Part shown: positions 1 through 7,818 of the stretch, piece by piece
Position numbering within the stretch: position 1 is the stretch's first letter
Layout: each line of letters opens with the position of its first letter
Origin: Sphaerothrix epifaneia
GTDB lineage: Bacteria; Cyanobacteriota; Cyanobacteriia; Phormidesmidales; Phormidesmidaceae
Assembly: GCF_042788235.1 (NCBI RefSeq)
Contig: NZ_JBHZOL010000008.1
Coordinates: 1-64,000 of the forward strand
Reading direction: 5' to 3'
DNA: 64,000 nucleotides
Translations under genes and position numbers: made by a program
The notes under the pieces: generated by a model
Database searches by the model: none
Seen by the model: the letters and a program-made list of their open reading frames with translations, nothing else
Told to the model about the DNA's origin: nothing

Positions 1-13
1 TTTCCCTCCCCCT

Positions 14-532
14 ATGACCTCTCCCCAAATCGGTATCATCATGGGCAGCGACTCCGATCTGCCAACAATGCAAGCAGCGATCGCCATTTGCGAAGATTTT
101 CAAGTAGCCCATGAGGTAGCCATTGTTTCAGCCCACCGAACCCCAGAACGCATGGTTGAGTACGCTCAACAGGCTCATCAGCGAGGCTTAAAAGTCATTA
201 TTGCCGGAGCAGGCGGCGCAGCCCATCTCCCAGGGATGGTCGCAGCGCTGACGCCGCTCCCCGTCATTGGCGTTCCGATCAAAACCAGTACATTGCAGGG
301 GGTAGACTCGCTCTACTCAATTGTGCAAATGCCTAGAGGTATTCCAGTTGCCACTGTAGCCATCGGCAATGGTCAAAATGCCGGGTTGCTGGCTGTGCAA
401 ATTCTCGCAAGCCATCAGCCGGAACTGCTCGAACAGGTGCAGATCTATCGCCAAGCCCTAAAAAACACAGTGATAGATAAACAAAAACGGCTAGAAACCC
501 TGGGCTATGCGCAGTATTTGCAAGAAATGTAG
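14..532 (+). CDS. purE: N5-carboxyaminoimidazole ribonucleotide mutase (PurE)
   Basis: PurE moves the carboxyl group of N5-CAIR to make CAIR in de novo purine synthesis, in the cytoplasm. The 172-residue length is typical of the class I bacterial enzyme. The phosphate-binding GSDSD motif is at residues 11-15, the catalytic SAHRTP segment at 39-44 (His41), the glycine-rich GAGGAAHLPG loop at 65-74, and MPRGIPVATVAI follows at 106-117. The ATG lies 13 nt from the window edge, so any upstream partner such as purK cannot be seen. The gene is followed by a long regulatory gap rather than a co-directional operon partner. Identity is secure. Confidence 0.97.
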   Translation: MTSPQIGIIMGSDSDLPTMQAAIAICEDFQVAHEVAIVSAHRTPERMVEYAQQAHQRGLKVIIAGAGGAAHLPGMVAALTPLPVIGVPIKTSTLQGVDSLYSIVQMPRGIPVATVAIGNGQNAGLLAVQILASHQPELLEQVQIYRQALKNTVIDKQKRLETLGYAQYLQEM

Positions 533-931
533 GCGATCGCCCCAGTAACTATCGCAATCAATCAAATTGGGATAGAACCGTAGCCGAAGAGGGGCAAAAA
601 AACAGGGCTTGAGGTTTCTCGCAGTTCGTCACATAGCTTAATCTTTCCTGACCAGAACCAGTAAACTTACGGAAAAATTTCGCTTTTTTGAGTCAAGAGT
701 TTAATTTTTGGGCTATTCTCCATCATAATTCGTGCATTCCAGTGGGGAGACGCCCGAAAAGTATCGCTTGATACAGATTGCCTCTGCCAGAATTGATGGA
801 ATCATTCTGACCTCCCTTAATGTGTCATCTGCCCATAGCACGAAAATAAGTGCGATTTTGTATCAGCAAGATCCCCTTATTCTGTTTAAGAAGCTTATCT
901 TCTTAAGTCATAAGTTTCTTTATCTATGAGC
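533..931. other. Non-coding region upstream of yfr1 and amt
   Basis: About 400 bases between purE and the Yfr1 RNA. A 65-codon open frame at 732-929 has no recognisable family, no good ribosome site and low-complexity hydrophobic content, and is judged not to be a gene. The region contains an NtcA-type palindrome at 761-774 and an A+T-rich stretch at 895-927 that probably holds the yfr1 promoter (TATCTAT at 921-927). Confidence 0.6.
761..774 (+). promoter_or_regulatory. NtcA-type binding site (GTA-N8-TAC)
   Basis: The sequence GTATCGCTTGATAC is an exact match to the NtcA consensus GTA-N8-TAC, and its arms GTATC/GATAC are fully palindromic. NtcA is the CRP-family global nitrogen regulator of cyanobacteria and activates amt genes. 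A weak -10-like TGGAAT at 797-802 sits at the distance expected for a class II NtcA promoter (box centred near -41.5 from a start near 809). The site is about 300 nt upstream of the amt ATG. Yfr1 and its terminator lie in between, so direct activation of amt needs read-through. Site identity is by pattern only. Confidence 0.6.
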
Positions 932-1019
932 TATCCAAGGCTATTTGCTCCAGCCTTGGCTAAACTCCTCACACCACCAGCGGGGCAAGTTTCTATCGTT
1001 AGGTAGATTGCCCGTTTTT
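932..1019 (+). ncRNA. yfr1: Yfr1 small regulatory RNA
   Basis: A 5' stem-loop pairs CCAAGGC (935-941) with GCCTTGG (953-959). It is followed by an unpaired stretch carrying ACTCCTCACACCACC (964-978), which includes the ultra-conserved Yfr1 element ACUCCUCACAC. A second stem pairs CGGGGCAA (981-988) with TTGCCCG (1008-1014), helped by TCTATC/GGTAGA inside, and ends in five T residues (1015-1019). This is the diagnostic Yfr1 layout of two hairpins flanking a single-stranded motif, with an intrinsic terminator. A -10-like TATCTAT at 921-927 suggests a start near 932-935. Yfr1 is a trans-acting cyanobacterial sRNA known to act on outer-membrane protein mRNAs in Prochlorococcus. The exact 5' end is inferred. 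Confidence 0.85.
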
Positions 1020-1072
1020 ACTGACTGAGGCTGTGTTTGCTATCTGATTGTGTTGAAGGAACGTCTTAAGAG

Positions 1073-2530
1073 ATGTCTGGTTTAGTTCTCCGAAAAAAAT
1101 CTAAGCGCAGGGGGCATAAATCCGCCTTCTGGAACGCTAACGTACCTGCCTTTGACGAGGTACTCCAGAAAAGTCTAGGTAAAAATCCTTGGAACTGGTT
1201 GGCGTGTATTCCCTTAGCTCTGCTGATTGTTGGGGTTTGGGGAGTTGCAGCTCATGCCCAGGACGAGGCGATCACCCCTGATAATGTCCAAGCCGTCTTG
1301 GATAATATCTGGATTACGGTGGCAGCGGTTTTAGTCATTTTCATGAATGCTGGTTTCGGCATGTTGGAAACTGGCTTCTGCCGTCAGAAAAACGCCGTTA
1401 ACATCCTTTCTAAAAACCTCATCGTCTTTGCTCTGGCCACTTTGGCTTATTGGGCGATCGGGTTCTCTTTGATGTATGGCTCGGGTGGTAATGGCTGGAT
1501 CGGGGGCGGCGGCTGGTTCTTAAGCAGCTCTGAGCCAGCTACCTACGGTCTTGGCGAAAGTAATTTGACCATCCCCGTTTCTTTTCTGTTCCAGGTGGCT
1601 TTTGCGGCCACAGCCGCCACTATCGTTTCGGGTGCCGTTGCTGAGCGTATCAAGTTCATTGACTTTATTATCTTTAGCCTGCTGCTGACAGGTATTTCCT
1701 ATCCCATCACTGGGCACTGGGTTTGGGCTGGCGGCTGGCTTTCTGAGCTGGGTTTTTCTGACTTTGCTGGCTCTACCGTTGTGCATTCAGTAGGTGGCTG
1801 GGCAGCTCTGATGGGGGCAGCTTTCCTCGGCCCTCGGATTGGTAAGTACCAAGATGGACACGTTAACGCCATTCCTGGCCACAGCATGACGGTAGCCATG
1901 CTGGGTTGTTTGATTCTTTGGATTGGCTGGTTTGGGTTTAACCCTGGTTCTGAGTTAGCTGCTAGCCTAAATGTCCCCTACATTGCGGTTACGACTAACT
2001 TAGCAGCGGCTGCCGGAGGCGTAGCGGCCACCTGTACTGCTTGGGCGCTCAATGGCAAGCCAGACCTTTCCATGATTATCAACGGCATTTTGGCTGGACT
2101 GGTTGGTATTACAGCCGGGTGCGCGGGCGTTGGCTATTGGGGCGCGGTGATTATCGGCTTAATTGCGGGTATTATCGTCGTTTTCTCCGTTGCGTTCTTC
2201 GACAGCATCAAAATTGACGACCCGGTAGGCGCTATCTCTGTACACCTGGTTTGTGGTGTTTGGGGTACTTTTGCCGTCGGCCTGTTTGATCTAGAATCAG
2301 GTCTCTTTTTTGGCGGTGGCGTCGGGCAACTGGGTGCGCAAATCATTGGCATTCTTTCGATCGGGCTGTTTACAGTCATTGCCGCTTCCATTTTCTGGCT
2401 GGCACTCAAGGCAACCTTAGGTTTGCGGGTAACGCCAGAAGAAGAACTCAAAGGGCTTGATATTGCCGAACATGGCATGGAAGCTTATAGCGGTTTCTTG
2501 AAAGATACCAGCGATATGGGCACTCTCTAA
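1073..2530 (+). CDS. amt: Ammonium transporter (Amt family)
   Basis: Inner-membrane ammonium channel/transporter of the Amt/MEP/Rh family, 485 residues. A basic N-terminal stretch (residues 1-40) precedes a hydrophobic segment at about 42-60 ending AHAQ, a plausible signal peptide. The conserved Amt core follows, with the DFAGSTVVHSVGG signature carrying the first pore histidine and AISVHLVCGVWGTFAVG carrying the second. The ATG is preceded by GAAGGA. An NtcA box about 300 nt upstream agrees with nitrogen control, but the Yfr1 terminator ends only 53 nt before the start codon, so a closer promoter or read-through is required. A hairpin terminator follows the stop. Confidence 0.96.
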   Translation: MSGLVLRKKSKRRGHKSAFWNANVPAFDEVLQKSLGKNPWNWLACIPLALLIVGVWGVAAHAQDEAITPDNVQAVLDNIWITVAAVLVIFMNAGFGMLETGFCRQKNAVNILSKNLIVFALATLAYWAIGFSLMYGSGGNGWIGGGGWFLSSSEPATYGLGESNLTIPVSFLFQVAFAATAATIVSGAVAERIKFIDFIIFSLLLTGISYPITGHWVWAGGWLSELGFSDFAGSTVVHSVGGWAALMGAAFLGPRIGKYQDGHVNAIPGHSMTVAMLGCLILWIGWFGFNPGSELAASLNVPYIAVTTNLAAAAGGVAATCTAWALNGKPDLSMIINGILAGLVGITAGCAGVGYWGAVIIGLIAGIIVVFSVAFFDSIKIDDPVGAISVHLVCGVWGTFAVGLFDLESGLFFGGGVGQLGAQIIGILSIGLFTVIAASIFWLALKATLGLRVTPEEELKGLDIAEHGMEAYSGFLKDTSDMGTL

Positions 2531-2590
2531 TCAGCGAGGTGTCATCGTTTGTTTCACAAAGCATTTTTGCTGTGTGAAAGCCTCTCAAGG

Positions 2591-2617
2591 GGGAGCAGTT
2601 CAACTGCTCCCTCTTTC
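2591..2617 (+). terminator. Intrinsic terminator after amt
   Basis: GGGAGCAGTT (2591-2600) pairs with AACTGCTCCC (2602-2611), giving an effective stem of 8-10 bp. A pyrimidine-rich TCTTTCTT follows. It lies between amt and the convergent HEAT-like gene and could serve both strands. Confidence 0.75.
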
Positions 2618-3277
2618 TTAGTTTTGCCACTGGGCATAGGAAATAAGCCCTAGCCGCCGTTGAACGGTGAGCCAGTCGCTTGTCAGGCTGGTGTCTATCC
2701 GGCCATTCGAAAACGCACAGGCGACAACAGGAATAGCTTCGATCGCGGCTAAACCAATCAACGCTTCCACCAAAACGGCATTGAGCTGAGGAGGATGGAT
2801 CAGCGACTTTGCCAGTTGCGTTTTCAAAACGGCGATGCAGTCGTGGGTGGCAGCAAAGGAACTTTGCCCAAGCAGCACCAGTGCTTGACAAGCCGTTAGC
2901 CGACCGCTCAAAGGTTGGCGGGCATCGCTTAAAACGTTTGCCAAGGCCGGAAGGGCGGCGGGGCCTAAGTAAGCAAACACGTAGGGGAGTTCTTGATGAA
3001 TAGCGGCGATCGCTGGAAAACTCAGCAGCGAAATCAAAGGTGCGATCGCGCTGCAGGTGCCCATCTGCCCCAACGCCCGCCAAGCATGAATGGGTACGTT
3101 AGCTACGGGCGAGGTTTCCAAACAAAGACCCACCTCCAGCGCCAGAGCAATCAGCGTATCTACCTGCGGCACTCCCAAAAAAGCCACATACTGAGGCCAG
3201 GTGAGCGGCTGACCCACAACGCCCAAAGGTAATTCACAAAGCCGCTGGCGTAACGACACCGACCGCTCAGCCTTCAT
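2618..3277 (-). CDS. HEAT-repeat-like hypothetical protein
   Basis: About 219 residues from the preferred ATG at 3277; an in-frame GTG at 3364 would add 29 poorly conserved-looking residues. The sequence is rich in alanine and leucine and made of paired amphipathic helices such as AWRALGQMGTCSAIAPLISLLSF, with stretches like LGPAALPALANVLSD that are typical of HEAT or armadillo-type repeats. DUF1186 is a possible family. Such proteins usually act as scaffolds, and in cyanobacteria some relatives are phycobilin lyases, but no lyase signature was recognised here. It is convergent with amt. Function unknown. Confidence 0.6.
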   Translation of the reverse strand: MKAERSVSLRQRLCELPLGVVGQPLTWPQYVAFLGVPQVDTLIALALEVGLCLETSPVANVPIHAWRALGQMGTCSAIAPLISLLSFPAIAAIHQELPYVFAYLGPAALPALANVLSDARQPLSGRLTACQALVLLGQSSFAATHDCIAVLKTQLAKSLIHPPQLNAVLVEALIGLAAIEAIPVVACAFSNGRIDTSLTSDWLTVQRRLGLISYAQWQN

Positions 3278-3507
3278 CGATCGCGCCCCGCCAACCAATA
3301 TGTACTTTGTCAACTTTCTGCAAAAGCTCGTAAGACAACTACTATCTCCTTTACAACTTCCCACAATCCTGCCGTTTTGTCCGAAGATAGAAACAGCTTT
3401 GATCGATTGGCTAAAACGCTTGATCTAAACCAGTTTTAGCAGCTAGCGAGTCCCCATTGACCGAGCAATATAGTTTTATTGGCAGACATGGTGTTTGACA
3501 ATCATCC

Positions 3508-5538
3508 ATGAGTAATCCCGCTTCTGTCTTACAGGAATTACTACAGGAAATTCCCCAGCTTAGATCGCAACTCTATTTCAAAGCCTCCTTAACAGCGCTG
3601 TCTCATGCAATGGAGGATCAGGTTCTTGCTAGCTCCGATCAATCGCTGGTAATTGCAAGCTTTCAGCAAGAGCGGTTTTATCGCCAAGAAGCGCATCGCT
3701 ATGAGCGCATTGCTGAAACGACACCTCATGTCTATGTTCTATCAGCCGCAGGCACAGGCTTTGTCGATCGCTTTAATCAGTACGAAACCATCACCTTTGA
3801 TATTGAAGATGCGTTAACTCAAGAGTGGCATCTGATCGTTTTGGGTGAGAGATATAGCGCTTGTTTGGTATGTCGCGAACGCCAATCTGTAGACGCGGTT
3901 GAGCGATCGGCTGGAGCGCCCGCTTTAGATCAGACCCGACGGTTTGAAGGGGTTTGGACGCTAGACGCCCAGGTTAGCCAAAAAGCTGCTGATATTTTGC
4001 TGACGCGGATTGCCCGTTATCGGCCTGATTTAGCGCCTAAGATTGCTGAAGCCAAAGCCACCTACATTACCTCTGATCTGGCGATTGATGTCGATAATTT
4101 AGGGGCTGATCCGTTTGCCCAAAGGCTAATTACTTACCTGCAGGCAGGGCAATACAAGCTGCTTAAAGCTTACAAAGCCATTTCTGCTCAAGAACGTCGG
4201 GAGCGCTTAGTCAATTCGATTACGGCTACAATGCGGCGATCGCTCAATCCTGCCGAAATTTTTCAAGTCGCTGTCCACGAACTGGGGCAAGCGCTAGAAA
4301 CCTGCCGCTGTTTGATCTATCGCGGTACGGCTGATGATTTTGTAGCAGAAATTCAGCACGAACACCTTAGCGCCAACGTTCCCTCACTGGTGGGCGAAAC
4401 TTGGCCGCTAGAGGAAAATCCCCTCTTTTGCCAGATTCGGCAGCAGCCAGAAACGATTTTAATGGCTGATGTCACCGATGCGGCATCTCCTTATCACGCC
4501 GCGCTAACAACCCTGGAGCCGTTGCTCAGCCACTGGCAGATTCGCGCCTGGTTGATGGTGCCCCTCGTCCACCAAGGACGGCTAGTTGGCATGATTGAAC
4601 TGCATCATTGCCAAGCGGCTCCTTACAGTTGGTCAGACAACGATGTAGCTCTGGTAGAAGCGATCGCTGCTCAGCTTAGCATTGCAATTATGCAGGCCGA
4701 AGCTTACGCCCATTTAGAAAACCTCAATCAGCAGCTTGAAGACCTAGAGCAAACGCGCAGCAACTTAATTGCCATTACCGGACATGAGTTGCGGACGCCC
4801 CTCTCGACGATTCAGGTTTGTTTGGAAAGTCTGGCAACTGAGCCTGATATGCCCATGGAGCTAAAACAGGTGATGCTCAGTTCAGCTTTAGACGATGCTG
4901 AGCGGTTGCGGAAGCTGGTGCAAGACTTTTTGACCCTATCGCGTTTAGAAAGTGGCCGAATTGTCTGGAATTTAGAATCGCTCTCGCTGCAAGAATGTGT
5001 TGATTTAGCGCTCAGCAGCCTCAAAGCCAAATACGGTAAGACCCCTATTCCTAAAATTAAGCGGCAGCTTGCCGCCAAACTTCCTTTGGTGAAAGCCGAT
5101 GGCGAGTGGCTAGTGGAAGTTCTCAATAAACTTCTAGACAATGCCTGCAAATTTACCCCCGCAGACGGCAAAATTACTCTGAAAGCGGCAACCTGCTCAG
5201 ACAACCTGATTCAAGTGACGGTGGCCGATACGGGTCGAGGTATCGAACCCAATCGGCTAGAAACTGTTTTTGACCGTTTTTATCAAGAAGAAGGGGCGCT
5301 GCGGCGTACGGCTGGTGGTACCGGGCTAGGGCTGGCTATCTGCCGCCAGATTGTAACCGGGATGGGGGGCAAAATTTGGGCCACCTCAGACGGCAAAGAC
5401 CAAGGCAGTCAATTTCACTTTACGCTGCCCGTGGCCGCTAGCCGCTCCCAGCCGCGAACCCAACGCCAGAGCGCTACGGGGCCATCTGCTGCTAGCAAGC
5501 GGGCAAAAAGCCAAACGCTGCCCATGGTGGCGGATTGA
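3508..5538 (+). CDS. DICT-GAF sensor histidine kinase
   Basis: A 676-residue soluble histidine kinase with no transmembrane segment. The N-terminal about 130 residues resemble the DICT sensory domain (seen in diguanylate cyclases and two-component proteins). After a helical linker comes a GAF domain at about 240-400, then a short coiled segment, the HisKA domain with the phospho-acceptor His426 in ITGHELRTP, and an HATPase with N-box Asn545 (LLDNACKFT), G1 box VADTGRGI and G2 box GGTGLGLAICRQI. The C-terminal tail (about 645-676) is basic and Ser/Gln-rich. It stands alone with no adjacent response regulator, so its partner is not visible. The signal sensed is unknown. Confidence 0.9.
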   Translation: MSNPASVLQELLQEIPQLRSQLYFKASLTALSHAMEDQVLASSDQSLVIASFQQERFYRQEAHRYERIAETTPHVYVLSAAGTGFVDRFNQYETITFDIEDALTQEWHLIVLGERYSACLVCRERQSVDAVERSAGAPALDQTRRFEGVWTLDAQVSQKAADILLTRIARYRPDLAPKIAEAKATYITSDLAIDVDNLGADPFAQRLITYLQAGQYKLLKAYKAISAQERRERLVNSITATMRRSLNPAEIFQVAVHELGQALETCRCLIYRGTADDFVAEIQHEHLSANVPSLVGETWPLEENPLFCQIRQQPETILMADVTDAASPYHAALTTLEPLLSHWQIRAWLMVPLVHQGRLVGMIELHHCQAAPYSWSDNDVALVEAIAAQLSIAIMQAEAYAHLENLNQQLEDLEQTRSNLIAITGHELRTPLSTIQVCLESLATEPDMPMELKQVMLSSALDDAERLRKLVQDFLTLSRLESGRIVWNLESLSLQECVDLALSSLKAKYGKTPIPKIKRQLAAKLPLVKADGEWLVEVLNKLLDNACKFTPADGKITLKAATCSDNLIQVTVADTGRGIEPNRLETVFDRFYQEEGALRRTAGGTGLGLAICRQIVTGMGGKIWATSDGKDQGSQFHFTLPVAASRSQPRTQRQSATGPSAASKRAKSQTLPMVAD

Positions 5539-5905
5539 TTGCGTTAACCTTTTTAGCCAAAGCTGAGGTGAAGATTAGCCCGCGATCGCGGCGGAGAATT
5601 GGGCGGGTCTAGCTTGGCTTGGGCGATCGCAGAATTTTGAGGCTGACGTTTGGGGGGCTAATATCAATTCTCGATTTTGGATTTTCGATTTTGAATTGAA
5701 CAGTCTTTGCTCTGCATACGTTTCGTCAGTCTCATCTGTACCTTTCTTTTGAAGAATCGGTATAAGTTGGGGCAAATCGATATCATTCAATCTGCAAACT
5801 TTGACACAAACTGCTGCCCTCTCTAAAAAATTAGTGAAGACAGGTATGATGAGTAGTCTTAGATCTCTCAAGATTGATGGCGTCGTTTTCGCATAGGCAA
5901 AACTC
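5539..5905. other. Intergenic region with heptanucleotide repeats
   Basis: About 370 bases separating the histidine kinase and the aminotransferase. It contains two HIP1-type GCGATCGC sites and a short A+T-rich tandem repeat at 5673-5693. An open frame on the minus strand (5575-5928) has no family resemblance and overlaps the aminotransferase start, so it is not called. No tRNA or clear terminator was seen. Confidence 0.5.
5673..5693 (+). repeat. Short tandem heptanucleotide repeat
   Basis: Three consecutive 7-mers of the form GATTTT(G/C): 5673-5679, 5680-5686 and 5687-5693, with a decayed fourth unit after them. Tandem heptamers of this type (STRR-like) are common between cyanobacterial genes. 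No function is known. Confidence 0.65.
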
Positions 5906-7060
5906 ATGGACAACAAGTTGATGCTCATGATTCCGGGACCGACCCCGGTACCTGAAAAAGTATTGCTGGCTCAAGCTAAACACCCTATCGGCCACCGCAG
6001 CGGTGAATTCTCCGAAATTATGGCGGAGGTAACCGCAAACCTGAAGTGGCTGCACCAAACCCAAAACGACCTCTTAGTGCTGAGTGCCAGTGGTACAGGC
6101 GCGATGGAGGCAGGCATCATCAACTTTCTCAGTCCAGGCGATCGCGTTTTGGTTGGCTCTAACGGCAAATTTGGCGATCGCTGGGCACAAATTTCTCAAG
6201 CCTTTGGCCTTGATACTCACATCATTACGGCTGAATGGGGCAAACCACTCGATGCGAATGCGTTCAAGCAGGCTCTAGAAGCTGATACGGAAAAAGCCAT
6301 CAAAGCTGTCATCATCACCCATAGCGAAACTTCGACGGGCGTGCTCAATCCTTTAGAAGACATCAACGCTCATGTCAAAGCCCACGGTGAAGCGCTGATT
6401 GTGGTAGATGCGGTGACCAGCTTGGGCGCTTACGACCTACCCATTGACGAACTAGGGCTAGATGTGGTCGGCTCTGGTTCACAAAAGGGCTACATGATTC
6501 CTCCCGGATTGGGGTTTGTCAGCGTTAGCGCTAAAGCTTGGCAGGCTTATGAGCAGGCAACTCTGCCTAAGTTCTACCTCGATTTAGGCAAGTATCGCAA
6601 AGCCGCCGCTAAAAATAGCAATCCCTTTACACCGCCGATTAGCCTCGTCTTTGCGCTACAAACAGCTTTGCAAATGATGAAAGCAGAAGGGCTAGAGCGT
6701 ATTTTTGCCCGCCATGCGCGTCAAAAGCAAGCCACACGAGCGGCGATGCGAGCAATGGGGCAACCCTTATTTGCCAGCGACGAAGCCGCTAGCCCAGCGG
6801 TCACGGCTGTGATGCCTCAGCAGGTCGAAGCTGAACAGGTTCGTAGCGTCATGAAAAAGCGTTTTGATATTGCCTTAGCGGGCGGTCAAGATCACCTGAA
6901 AGGGCAAATTTTCCGCATTGGGCACTTAGGTTTTATCAGCGATCGCGATATTCTCACTGTAATTGGGGCGCTAGAGGCCACCTTCCTGGATTTAGGTTGC
7001 GATGGATTTACCCCCGGAGCAGGCATTGCGGCTGCCAGCGAAATTTTGACGGCTGGTTAA
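5906..7060 (+). CDS. Class V aminotransferase (alanine/serine-glyoxylate type)
   Basis: A 384-residue PLP enzyme of the alanine-glyoxylate/serine-pyruvate aminotransferase group. Cyanobacterial members were long annotated as a soluble hydrogenase 42-kDa subunit. Visible features are the N-terminal MIPGPTPVP substrate loop, the PLP phosphate-binding SGTGAMEA at about 62-69, the Asp in VVDAVTSLG that pairs with the PLP ring nitrogen, and the Schiff-base lysine Lys194 in GSGSQKGYMIPPG. Likely physiological role: glyoxylate detoxification in photorespiration, forming glycine. Substrate preference cannot be read from sequence. The gene is monocistronic, followed by a dispersed repeat and a hairpin. 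Confidence 0.92.
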   Translation: MDNKLMLMIPGPTPVPEKVLLAQAKHPIGHRSGEFSEIMAEVTANLKWLHQTQNDLLVLSASGTGAMEAGIINFLSPGDRVLVGSNGKFGDRWAQISQAFGLDTHIITAEWGKPLDANAFKQALEADTEKAIKAVIITHSETSTGVLNPLEDINAHVKAHGEALIVVDAVTSLGAYDLPIDELGLDVVGSGSQKGYMIPPGLGFVSVSAKAWQAYEQATLPKFYLDLGKYRKAAAKNSNPFTPPISLVFALQTALQMMKAEGLERIFARHARQKQATRAAMRAMGQPLFASDEAASPAVTAVMPQQVEAEQVRSVMKKRFDIALAGGQDHLKGQIFRIGHLGFISDRDILTVIGALEATFLDLGCDGFTPGAGIAAASEILTAG

Positions 7061-7080
7061 ACCTATCAGCGCTGGTCAAA

Positions 7081-7130
7081 CTGGAAGGCAAAAGGCGCTG
7101 TAAAAGGATTTTTGTCAGCAGCTTTTAGCC
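7081..7130 (-). repeat. Dispersed intergenic repeat, copy A
   Basis: Read on the minus strand this segment begins AAAAGCTGCTGACAAAAA and then runs through pyrimidine-rich blocks ending GCCTTTTGCCTTCC. It matches copies B (23791), C (45756), D (56866) and E (61077) in the same order of blocks. It lies 20 nt after the aminotransferase stop. Confidence 0.55.
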
Positions 7131-7206
7131 ATTTGGGGGTGATCACTTGGATGGCGGCAACAGCCAGCCGCAAACCCCATCCTTAGACCCTAGCCCAGAC
7201 AACAAA

Positions 7207-7230
7207 GAGGCGACGCCTAGGCGTCGCCTC
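7207..7230. terminator. Perfect palindromic hairpin between convergent genes
   Basis: GAGGCGACGCC and GGCGTCGCCTC form an 11-bp perfect stem around TA. On the minus strand the stem is followed by TTTGTTGTC, a modest T-rich tail, so it best fits termination of the DUF2949 gene while also shielding the aminotransferase transcript. Confidence 0.7.
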
Positions 7231-7266
7231 CCAAATTTGCTGTTCATGTCAACCTCTGCAAAGTTC

Positions 7267-7458
7267 TCAAGCGGCTTCTAACCAGTCATAAATTTGCTCT
7301 AGCTGCTCTAGTGTGACCAGTCCGTACTGCCACAAAATCATCGGCAGCGGCCCTGGATCTTGTTCACTGCGCTTGAGGGCAACTTGAATGGAAGAAGGCG
7401 AAATTGCCAACTCCTCTTGCAGAAATCTAATCAGCTTGGAATAACTTTTGGGGGTCAT
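7267..7458 (-). CDS. DUF2949 family small protein
   Basis: A 63-residue cytoplasmic protein resembling the cyanobacteria-restricted DUF2949 family. It shows the N-terminal SKLIRFLQEELAIS segment and the conserved C-terminal ILWQYGLVTLEQLEQIYDWLE. Start supported by a strong AAGGAGG about 10 nt upstream of the ATG. No transmembrane segment or catalytic motif; two or three helices are predicted by eye. Function unknown. It stands alone with a long upstream region that must hold its promoter. Confidence 0.85.
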   Translation of the reverse strand: MTPKSYSKLIRFLQEELAISPSSIQVALKRSEQDPGPLPMILWQYGLVTLEQLEQIYDWLEAA

Positions 7459-7818
7459 TACAACTTCACCTCCTTGGGTTGATAAACTTTTTGTTCAATA
7501 GAACTGCTTCCTAGCTAGAAATACCTCCGTAGAAGACTAGGAAAAAGTCATCCAAAAAACACAAAGTCTTTTAGATTATCAGTAATTTGGCGAACTGAGA
7601 CAGACCTGAGAAACACTATAGAATTTCGCCGAACTACCTGAATTGCGTATCGGCATCCTTAGCAAACTCAGCTGACTCAGTCTTTTCTAAGGGATGCAGC
7701 TAAGTTATCAAAATAACTGCCAATTGAATAGTCTAAGAATCTTACACTTTAAATTAATTTCAATCAGACTTTCGGCAGAATCAAGTTTCTGTAGGCGGAT
7801 GGAAAAAAGCTGCTAATT
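7459..7818. other. A+T-rich intergenic region
   Basis: About 360 bases upstream of the DUF2949 gene (minus strand), markedly more A+T-rich than its surroundings. No open frame, tRNA-like fold or strong hairpin was seen. It presumably holds the DUF2949 promoter. Confidence 0.5.

Noticed and set aside
732..929. 65-codon plus-strand frame upstream of yfr1
   Set aside because: No recognisable family, no ribosome site, and it spans the NtcA box and likely promoter.
2448..3083. Long minus-strand frame of 211 codons
   Set aside because: Shadow of the HEAT-like gene in another frame; arginine/serine-rich composition and overlap with amt.
5575..5928. 117-codon minus-strand frame
   Set aside because: No family resemblance, crosses the repeat region and the aminotransferase start.
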